A stretch of 30,714 bases of DNA from Saccoglossus kowalevskii (Eukaryota; Hemichordata; Enteropneusta; Harrimaniidae): NCBI RefSeq assembly GCF_000003605.2, contig NW_003125889.1:136787-167500 (forward strand), in the 5' to 3' direction. Position 1 is the first letter of the stretch. The number at the start of each line of letters is the position of its first letter. A program made the position numbers and the translations under genes. Positions 22,551-30,714 of the stretch are shown one piece after another. Below the pieces are notes generated by a model that was not told the DNA's origin, did no database searches, and was given only the letters and a program-made list of their open reading frames with translations.

Positions 22551-24512
22551 ATGCCTGGCGCTATCAAAGTACCCGACTTTGTCCCCCAGCCTTTACTGAA
22601 ACAGCACGATGCAGCGGTTTTAGATTTGGCTTTCGTCATTGATTGTACTTCGAGTATGGGCAGCTGGATCAATGAGGCTAAAGAGGTGAATAACATGAGA
22701 TTGACCAAAGAATGTCAATACATATCACGTGTATTTATCAACAGCTACTCTTAGTTTTGTTTATTTATTTCAACATAATACCAACATAATAGTAACAAAG
22801 AATTATACATCTATTTCAGAATATTCACAATATCGTTGATGAAATTGTTGCAAAGGAGATGTCCGATATTCGACTTGCCTTGGTAGAGTACAGAGATCAT
22901 CCTCCACAAGACAGTACTTTCGTAACTCGTGTGTTGGATTTCACGCCTTCTTTGAAAGACATGCAGAAACAAATGGACAGCATGGCGGCGCACGGAGGTA
23001 TGTAAAACATATTTCAACTTAACTTCAAAATGCTCACAAATACACGATTGGTAAATAATTAATAATAATTGAAAATAATATAATTTTTTTTCAGGAGGAG
23101 ATGGTCCCGAAGCAGTTGCTGATGGTCTTCATGAAACTTTTAATCTAAATTGGCGCCCGCTAGCGACTAAAGTATGTGTACTGATCGCGGATGCACCTCC
23201 TCATGGGTTAGGTGACAGCGGTGACGGATTCCCAAAAGGTGAGCTAACTATTTATAATCCGAATTTTGTAATTAACTAGACGTGAAGAAAGTTCAATCTA
23301 TCAGATTATGCATTATTGTTATGTTCTTATTAATATTGCACAATATTTACAGGTTGTCCGGCTGGTCACGATCCAATGAAAATCGCACGACAAATGGCGG
23401 AACAGAACATCACTTTATACAGCGTAGTTTGTGGAAGTTATGCTGAAGGTTTCAAAGATTTCTTTATGGCTATCGCACACGTAACTGGTGGCCAATACGT
23501 GTCATTGAAGGATGCCAAGTTATTGTCTAAAGTTATCATTGGTGGCGCTCGTGAAGAGATGTCTTTACAACAATTATTAGAGGAGGTGAACCATGAAGTG
23601 ATTAATGAATATCATGCAAGTGGAGGAAGGGTTGATGAAGATGCCATGGCGGATAGAGTGGAAAAGACATTGGCCAAAAGAAGTAAGTTTTTAACAAAAT
23701 ATATTTGAGCAATTTTTTTATGAACATTTCGTTATATATTAAAATATCTGTATTTTTCGAAAACCCACAGATATATACTAATGTATTTATGTAATTCATT
23801 TACAGAACGCACCGCAAAAACCATGGCAATTGGAACAAGTGAGGAACCATCGGAAAGATCAAAGAGGATAGCCGAATTTGAGAGCATGTCAGATGTTAAA
23901 AGAGAACTTGCCAAACCAGAAATTAAGACAGGTACAACAGCTGTGACGTCACGAATGAAGAGAAAACGAGATGACAGTGAACCAACCACCACAGTGAGTA
24001 CTGTGCGAAGCAAGAAACGAGCATTAATGCCAGTGATTTCAAGACGTCGAAGACATGTCAGCGACGATGATGCATGGTAAGTCTAAATTAAATATTATTA
24101 TTTAAAATGGCTTTACTTCTCTTAATTGTTCACACTGCGATCAATATCGAACAAACAATAATTTTAGAATGTATACTCATTTTCTCTAATCTAATTAATT
24201 TTTAGCGTTCAAACGAGAGCCAGCTCGACGTGTCCTGTCACTGGAGTGTGTGCTGTATGTAACCCATCTTCATCGCCACGTTCATGTTGTTCTGGTAGAA
24301 AATCTCCTACACTGTTGATGACATCACCTGTAGTAAAGCGATCACCAAAGAAAACAGTCGTACTTGCACCGACAACTGCCACATCTACGCCAGCTATCAG
24401 TATTACCTATCCGAGTGACATCAAAGTTCACGAGGGAAAGTCAGTCTCGAAAACACAAGTCAGACGTCTTGTGAAAAAATCAATTGCGGTAAACAAACTC
24501 AGGAAGTCATAA
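22551..24512 (+). CDS. vWA gene B: vWA domain protein, paralogue of A (454 aa)
   Basis: Six exons: 22551-22685, 22820-22997, 23095-23238, 23353-23682, 23806-24076 and 24206-24512, with the same exon sizes and phases as gene A. Exon 5 alone differs in length: one Met is lost and PV gained near RALMPVISR. By eye there are about 29 substitutions and 2 small indels against A. The exon-4 part of the vWA domain is the most constant, with about 3 changes in 110 residues. The metal site is DCTSSMGSW (D31, T33, S35 kept; G34 replaced by S). GGDGPEAV, ADAPPHG, the basic clusters and the cysteine cluster are all kept. All splice sites and the frame are intact, so B is probably functional. It is transcribed away from A; a tandem decayed copy lies 2.4 kb downstream. 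Confidence 0.92.
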
Positions 24513-24618
24513 AAGTAATACAGCATGATATATTTACTCTTGTATATTATTGTACATGAACTGCATTGAATCTAATTAAACTTTCAACTAGTTTGAGACA
24601 TTACAATCAATCGAAAAA

Positions 24619-24690
24619 AAAAACGTCTTTTAAATCCTGTGAATAAATCAGTTGCAGTAAACAGACTACTTCAAGTAGTCATAAACGAAA
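24619..24690 (+). pseudogene. Decayed second copy of the vWA-gene C-terminal motif, downstream of B
   Basis: About 105 bases after the gene B stop, AAACGTCTTTTAAATCCTGT and the text after it can be read as KRLLNPVNKSVAVNRL. This resembles the true C-terminus (RRLVKKSIAVNKL) encoded at 24462-24510. The bases ACGTCT, AAATCA, TTGC and GTAAACA line up in order. It is either a tandemly duplicated exon end or an unused alternative terminal exon. Confidence 0.6.
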
Positions 24691-26655
24691 CATAATCCTT
24701 TGCCTTGAGATGTGTTTTACATACACATGAATTGACTTAATCTGATAATATCTATATCTGTTAGAATTAGCTTGGTTTTTACAGCAATCGATTACACTAT
24801 AGTGTAATTTTGAAGGAATATTTTTTTATAAATTTAATTATTTATGTTGAAATAAATATATTATATTGCATGAATTGTTGTTATTATGCGTGCATGTTCT
24901 AGGCGTGTTTCACAGTAAATACAATTATGTTGTCATATTTCAATGTCATATTAGCATAAACGGCTACTGTATTTTACTGTAGTCTGATAAATCAATACCA
25001 GACTGTTACAATTTTAGATTTGTAAACTCCATGATTATCTCGGACATCTCTGGCACGATTTTATTCAAGATAGTTAGAAAGACAAGGTCGTGATATTATA
25101 CACATGAACGTCGAATTGTTTTTCGTTCCATTGACCGTGACCTTTTGACCAACTGCAGGCGTCCACGTTTGTCCCTAAAACAAACCAAATCAGTATTTGG
25201 ACATGTCATTAACCCGGCGTTCTCAAAAATTCCTGGATCGTTTTTATTCAAACTTGGTATTTCTATCACCAACAGATGCCTGTTATTTTGTTTCGAGTTT
25301 AATTAACAATGACCAACCAAGGGCCATGTTTATTTTCATCTGACCTCATCACAGTTGTAATTAGGAAGTTTTAAATATAGGAAACAGATAGATCATTCAT
25401 GTATACATAATTACGTTTGTGTAAAGCTGCTTTGCACTGTCAAAACGTTGAAAGTAACATTGACAATTGAAACATACGTAGTGTCAAGTGCGTCATACCG
25501 TCGACATGTCACAGAATGGACAATTTACAGTTGAATTTACGCCCTGCAAACAACTATGTATAAATTGCTAATTAATATGCCGAAGAAGCACTGTGTTAAT
25601 TGTATGCAAATGTGTACATGCCAATCAACATAATGTTCACAGTTGAATTATCCGAAAACATTCGCATCTATGTCGGTTGATTGAATGACACGTGTGTCAG
25701 TAATGGCCACATGTATCTGACCTTTCAATTCGTTAAACACCAACATAACGAAAACAAGTGTCCATGAGACATAACAATATTGAAGATTGATTTACTGCAT
25801 TTAAAGCAACGCCATTCTTCAAATATATTTTATATATCTGATTTGTCCCTTATTGCCCCTAGTGTGTTTTTCTTGATTGAATTAGGATATTCGGATCCTT
25901 TTCTAGTCGACTAATTTTCTCATATAGGTACTGATGGGTACGGCTGACTTCAATAAAACTGTTTCCATAATTTTACTTCGACATGCTTCCAACACACACT
26001 CTAGGAAATAAAATGTTTTTTTACGTCATATTTATATGCAAAATATACATTGATATTCTCGAACAGTGTCTGAAAACTGTTCATTATGAAATTCACTATA
26101 TATGTTGGATTTAATCAGGCATTGTGAATAAAGCAAACACGCATATACCCTATTGTACAGTAATGCATGTCACGTACTAAACTCAATGATAGAGAGTCAT
26201 ACACGTTTTGTTTGCCTCCCAGTAGGTTTCATACAACTAATTAGATATCCATAGACGAAAATGTTAGGGTAGGGGTTAATATCTCTAAAAACAATTTACA
26301 AAAATTGTTTTTTTCAATACACATACATAATATAATTCTGGCCAGAAAAAAAAACACATGTTCATAAACTAAATCTCCTACACAATGGATGTAAACAAAA
26401 CACACACATTTTTCAGGTTTTCTACCAAAAAATTACATGTGTGTATCAGAGAAAAGCAATAAATGTTGAAGTACTTAATCGAGAGTTGCCCAGATACACA
26501 GGTCACATTTGACGCAATTGAAGTACGCCTACACATCACGTTTCGGATAAAACTAGGTAAAACACCCATTGGCCAACTACAACCATGTGATTTGAGGAAT
26601 ACCAACGCTAATGGGGTACTTGGTGGTGTAAAATAAATGTATCTTATTGCCTGAG
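24691..26655. other. Downstream DNA of the B duplication unit, no gene seen
   Basis: AT-rich noncoding sequence separating B from the next unit. The section 25427-25810 is recognisably repeated after pseudogene C. No open frame here has a recognisable domain. AATAAA occurs at 24643 and 24850, which could serve as poly-A signals for B. Confidence 0.5.
25427..25810 (+). repeat. Unit-end block of the vWA tandem duplication, copy after B
   Basis: Shared phrases with 28783-29012 include TTTGCACTG, TTGAAAGTAAC, GCGTCATAC, AACAACTATGTATAAATTGC, TTTTCAATT/TTTCAATTCGTT, CGAAAAC and GTGTCC, in the same order. This shows that the duplicated unit extends well beyond the coding region. Confidence 0.7.
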
Positions 26656-26715
26656 AGCTGATTTTGTGACAAGCGCCCCCTGGAGAACAATCAGGTCGAG
26701 ACACTCTCACAACAG

Positions 26716-26800
26716 TGACGTCAGTGTTCAATATTTATACACGTATCAGCTTGTTTGTAAAACACAATAGATCGAGTGTCCAGAGACAGCCAATAAAAGA
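26716..26800 (+). promoter_or_regulatory. Promoter remnant of vWA pseudogene C
   Basis: An intact palindromic TGACGTCA (26716-26723) and the B-type CAATAAAAGA (26791-26800) are followed by the shared leader AGAGTTAAATCACAACCG. The promoter is better preserved than the coding region behind it. Confidence 0.5.
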
Positions 26801-26905
26801 CGTGTAGCCTGCCAGAGTTAAATCACAACCGAACTGACTTCAAACAGTGAAGTACCAACTAAAATAAGTGAACTAGAAACCCAACAATATCCCTTTAATA
26901 TCAAC

Positions 26906-28355
26906 ATGCCTCGGCTGGCGCTATCACCCGACTTTGTCTCCCAGCCTTTACTGAAACTGCACGATGCATCGGTTTTAGATTTGGCTTTCGTCATTGATTG
27001 TACTTCGAGTACGGGCAGCTGGATCAATGAGGCTAAAAAGGTGAATAACATGCGATTGATCAAAGAATGTCAATACATATCACGTGTAATTATTAGCGGC
27101 TATAGTTTTGTTTATTGTGTTCAAGTTAGCATTTCGATGGTATTCCACATAATAATACCCACATCTGTTCCAGAATATTAACAATATATTTGACTTGCCT
27201 TGGTAGAATACAGAGATCATCCTCCACAAGACAGTAATTTCGTGACTCGTGTGTTGGATTTCACGCCTTCTTTGAAAGACATGCAGAAACGAATGGACAA
27301 CATGAAAGCAAATGGAGGTTTGTGTAATATATTTCAACACCGTCGATAAAAATATAATCTATTTTATTTTTTTCCTTACGACTAAGGTGTAAATAATGAT
27401 CTGGAAGCCGACGCTGATGGTTTTCATCAAGCTACTAGTTTATAAATCTTAAATGGCGCCCGCTAGCGACTAAAGTATGTGTACTGATCGCGGATGCATC
27501 TCCTCATGGGTTAGGTGACAGCGGTGACGGATTACAAAAAGGTGAGCTAATTATTTATAATCCGAAAATTGTAATTAACTAGACGTAGAGAAAATTCAAT
27601 ATGTCAGATTATGCATTACTGTTAATGTTCTTTTAACATAATTATGCACAATATTTACAGGTTGTCCGGCTGGCCACGATCCAATGAAAATTACACGACA
27701 AATGGCGGAACAGAACATCACTTTATACAGCGTAGTTTGTTTTTTAATTGTTATCATTGTTGGCGCTCGTGAAGAGATGTCTTTACAACAATTACTAGAG
27801 GAGGAACCATGAAGTGATTAATGAATATCATGCAAGAGGGGGAAAACGAGATGACAGTGAACCAACCACTACAGTGAGTACTGTGCGAAGCAAGAAACGA
27901 GCATTAATGCCAGTGATTTCAACACGTCGAAGACATGTTAGTGACGATGATGCATGGTAAGTGTAAATTACTAGTAAATATTATTAAACATGGCTTTACA
28001 TCTTTCAATTGTTCACACTGCGAACGCATACTCATTTTCCTTTATGTAATTATTTTTTAGCGTTCAAACAAACGGAGTGTGTTATGTATGTAACCCATCT
28101 TCATCGCCACGTTCATTTTGTTCTGGTAGAAAGTCTCCAACACTGTTGACGACATCACCTGTAGTAAAGCGATCACTAAAGAAAACAGTCGTATTTGCAT
28201 CGACAACTGTCACATCCACGCCAGCTATCAGTATTACCGAAACAATCAAAGAGCGTGACATGTGGAAAGTTCACGAAGGAAAAACAGTCTCGAAAACACA
28301 AGTCAGACGTCTCGTGAACAAATCAATTGCGCTAAAAAAACTCAGGAACCCATAA
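26906..28355 (+). pseudogene. vWA pseudogene C, tandem copy of B
   Basis: All parts occur in order but are broken. Exon 1 (26906-27040) is still open: MPRLALSPDF, then DCTSSTGSW with M36 changed to T. Exon 2 (27175-27317) has lost about 35 bases after AATATTAACAATAT and then reads a stop (LPW stop). Exon 3 (27389-27541) has an altered start with in-frame stops; ADASPHG replaces ADAPPHG. Exon 4 (from 27661) keeps its first 80 bases, then lacks about 100 bases (the GSYAEGFKDFF to LLSK segment). It is fused directly to exon 5, removing intron 4 and half of exon 5 (junction near 27841). The exon 5 donor (after 27956) and exon 6 (28061-28355) remain, with an in-frame deletion removing RASSTCPVT. 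It cannot encode a complete vWA protein. Confidence 0.92.
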
Positions 28356-28459
28356 AAGGACAACAACAAAATTCATTTACTGCTGTATATTTTTGTACGT
28401 TGACAATATCATTATTGAATCCAATGGAACTTATTATAGATCAATTACAATCATTCAAA

Positions 28460-28519
28460 ACACGTCTTATTGAATCTCAGAATAAATCGGCTGTAGTAAA
28501 CAAACTAGAGTAGTCGGAA
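28460..28519 (+). pseudogene. Decayed second C-terminal motif downstream of pseudogene C
   Basis: ACACGTCTTATTGAATCTCA and the following bases read TRLIESQNKSAVVNKLE then stop, about 105 bases after the exon 6 stop. It aligns with 24619-24690 after gene B, so the extra motif predates the B-to-C duplication. Confidence 0.6.
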
Positions 28520-28782
28520 GCAAGACAACATATATGTTTGCCTTGACACGTGTTTTACATAAATTTGAATCGACTCTACCCGATATATTCATTATATATT
28601 CAATTGCAGTACAATAGATTGAAATATAATGTACATTGCTTGTTATATTTTGAAGGAATAACATCTTTTTATAAATTTAATTATGTTGAAATAAACATAT
28701 TGCATGCATTGTATTGATTATTTGTGCATACAAATATGTAATTAATTTATACATACTTACTTCCGGGCGATGGTCTTTTGCA

Positions 28783-29012
28783 CTGCCTTTCACTGGTTTG
28801 AAAGTAACTAGACATTGGAATATACGCAGTTTTTAGCGCGTCATACGATCGACATATTGCACAATGGAGAATCTAAATGAACGCCTTGCTAACAACTATG
28901 TATAAATTGCTAGCGGTATGAGCTCACTTTTCAATTGCAATTCGTTGAACACAATGCAACGAAAACCAGTGTCCGCGAGGCAATACAATTGAAGATTTAC
29001 TGGACTTAACTG
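28783..29012 (+). repeat. Unit-end block of the vWA tandem duplication, copy after C
   Basis: Counterpart of 25427-25810, shortened by deletions. It runs almost directly into exon-4-like sequence of fragment D, so the next unit lacks promoter and exons 1-3. Confidence 0.65.
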
Positions 29013-29040
29013 CATTCAGGTTTTTTAAATGTATTAGATA

Positions 29041-29320
29041 AATTCTTCACGGACATCGCAAACGTGATTGGTGGCCAAAACGTGTCATTGAAAGATGGAG
29101 ATGTGAGGAGATGTCTTTACAACAATTATTAGAGGAGGTGAACCATGAAGTAATTAATGAATATCATGCAAATGTTAGAGTTAATAAAGATGCCAGGGCG
29201 AACAAATTTACAGTGGGCAAAGAAGTCAGTTTTCAGAAAAAAATTATGTATTATAAGCAGTTCGTTTGCTTTAAAAATCTACAGATAAATACTAATATAG
29301 TACATTGTATTATAAATCAT
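29041..29320 (+). pseudogene. vWA gene fragment D (exon 4 and intron 4 remnant)
   Basis: TTCTTCACGGACATCGCAAA and what follows matches gene A/B exon 4 (FFMAIAHVTGGQYVSLKDA), with Met, Ala, His, Thr and Tyr positions altered. A deletion joins SLKDG to EEMSLQQLLEEVNHEVINEY. The exon end is scrambled (VRVNKDARANKF). Intron-4-like text (ACAGATAAATACTAATAT) follows to about 29320. D retains the exon 4 middle that C lost, so D did not arise from the present C. Confidence 0.85.
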
Positions 29321-30714
29321 ATAACTCGCCTGTGTTCTGTGATCGTCCCTTCAAAAAAAATGTTGAGGGGCGTCGCCCCTTCCAAAATCAAGCTGAAACC
29401 CTTTGTGTCAGCATAATTTATGTTTCAGAGGGTCTAGATTTAAAATTTTTCAAAAGAAGCATGCCTTCGTATCCCCTAGTAAGGTCGCGCGTTTGGCGAG
29501 AGGTTGGAGAGCAGATCTCGCCCCTCATGCAAAATTTCGTTCCGCCGCCTCTGGTATGTAATCCATCTTCACCCCCACATCGAGGTCACGACTCGGTTAA
29601 CCTTGCTCAACTGGTTAGTAACCAGTCTTGTGATTGGTTGTTGACAAATGCTGAACAGGCCACGCCTCCAACGGTGTCATGCGTTCGGACTAACCGTTAG
29701 GAATTCCTAAATGGAGTCAATTTGTGTAGTTTTCTTGATTTATTCTGCAGATATCGGTAAAATGTAGGTAAGGCTTTGGCGAATTCGAAGGAGCAACTAA
29801 TATTCTTCAACCTGGTATTTTTTTTAGATTTTATTTTTTTATTTTTTTCGTCTGTTTTTTCGAGTTTAAAAAATGTGAGCTGGCTGGAGCCTTCACCCCT
29901 TGTCTATTTCTTACACTAGATACCAGCCGATACCCCCCCCCCCCCCCCCGCTCATAGAGACTGCGTATTACAGTTGATTATAGTTCTTGGGCTCCCTGTG
30001 GTCTGGGTGTATAAAAGGAAAGATGGCCGCCACTTTTCAGTATGCAAATGACACTCAAGCGTGAAACATCTCTTCGCGGTGCTCCGCAAAATCACTCTTT
30101 TCGGCAATCTTAACGCCTGTGGTGCTTTATTTTCATGTCGTACACAAACATGAATATGTCCGCGATACAACTGCGATGTTAATTTACGAGTTCGGTGCGA
30201 TGTCAGTGCGATTTCCGCGTAAAAGCGACGGAAAAGCATGATTCAAACAGTCGTTTTGACTGCTCAAACTGGCTGTCAGTCATGGGTTTATGCAAATGTA
30301 AGGTGTTAATCCCGAGTTATTTGTTCAATCTCTAGGTATGCTTATGTAATTACGGAGTTGATCATGTAAGTGATATCGTGGAGCTAATAAGAAATGATAT
30401 GCTGTGAGCTGTTTGTCCGTCCGCTCATCTCAGGGGACATCGTCGGCGCTCCACGAAGCGGTCCGACCTGAGCAAGTGCGAATCGCACGAGCTGGGGTGT
30501 GCGCGAGAGGGGAGGGACTTTGCGTAAACATACCAATAATTTCTGTAGTGTGTGTGCGCAAAGAAAGACATTCGCGGTTACAGGGCTGGAAAAAAATGGG
30601 TTTCACTCTGATATCGATGAAAAGAGTCGAGGGAGTCCCAAATACGTCCCCTACAATATGTCGAGTATGCTTCTCAAATTTCTCTTCGTTCTCGAAATAA
30701 ATAAATTGAAAGGT
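29321..30714. other. Right-hand region, no supportable gene
   Basis: Mixed repeat-like sequence: GGGGCGTCGCCCC near 29367, a 17-base C-run at 29933-29949, and a local rise in G+C at 30410-30520. A TATAAAAG at 30010 has an ATG 13 bases later that leads to a 13-codon frame only. The open frames 29305-29700 and 30404-30700 have no recognised domains. Confidence 0.5.

Larger units (their letters stand above)
19035..24562. repeat. Inverted duplication carrying vWA genes A and B
   Basis: Two arms of about 2.2 kb in opposite orientation, roughly 19035-21270 and 22312-24562, surround a unique-looking spacer of about 1 kb. Similarity covers all six exons, all introns, the promoter and about 50 bases after the stop. 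Arm A loses similarity just after the shared CTCTTGTATATTATTGTAC text downstream of the stop. Intron 4 is nearly identical in the two arms apart from short indels. Confidence 0.9.

Noticed and set aside
30010-30060. TATAAAAG followed by ATGGCCGCC and ATGCAAAT, resembling a histone-type promoter
   Set aside because: The ATG is only 13 bases from the TATA box and the frame stops after 13 codons; the octamer lies downstream, not upstream.

Overview
The window is nuclear DNA from a eukaryote. Every recognisable gene is split into short exons bounded by GT..AG introns, intergenic DNA is AT-rich, and non-autonomous transposons are abundant. A 320-bp tandem-core repeat with an (ACGG)n microsatellite and a terminal hairpin resembles the oyster 'pearl'/Helentron-associated elements. 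Together with an animal proteinase K-like protease, a GDNF/GAS1-like secreted protein and vwkA-type von Willebrand A (vWA) proteins, this suggests a marine invertebrate, possibly a mollusc or another lophotrochozoan. The lineage is an inference. No bacterial genes, rRNA, tRNA or CRISPR array were seen.

Layout. (1) 1-12.2 kb: the 5' two thirds of a minus-strand S8A subtilase (signal peptide, I9 propeptide, catalytic Asp and His) in about eleven tiny exons. The catalytic Ser exons lie beyond base 1. Its introns hold two pearl-like repeats, a 21-bp triplet repeat, a mariner-type fold-back MITE, a 43-bp minisatellite of about 15 copies, and a 451-bp Harbinger-type MITE with a TTA target duplication. 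(2) 12.2-19 kb: gene-poor DNA with one two-exon minus-strand gene for a small ten-cysteine secreted protein of GDNF-receptor/GAS1 type, a small MITE and two related hairpins. (3) 19.0-29.3 kb: a vWA gene cluster. Gene A (minus, 453 aa) and gene B (plus, 454 aa) are a head-to-head inverted duplication, intact over all six exons. Downstream of B, a roughly 4.3-kb unit is tandemly repeated as pseudogene C and then fragment D. (4) 29.3-30.7 kb: repeat-like sequence with no supportable gene.

The vWA genes are the most distinctive part. Each encodes an N-terminal vWA domain with a DxTxS metal site and the vwkA-like GGDGPEAV and ADAPPHG motifs. This is followed not by an alpha-kinase but by a basic, nuclear-signal-rich tail with a cysteine cluster and an RRLVKKSIAVNKL-like C-terminus. 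A, B and C share promoter sequence (CRE-like site, A/T-rich TATA-like box). B and C carry a decayed second copy of the C-terminal motif downstream of their stop codons. The cluster reads as a birth-and-death gene family with a recent or gene-converted A/B pair. No functional link between the protease, the GDNF-like gene and the vWA cluster can be inferred.
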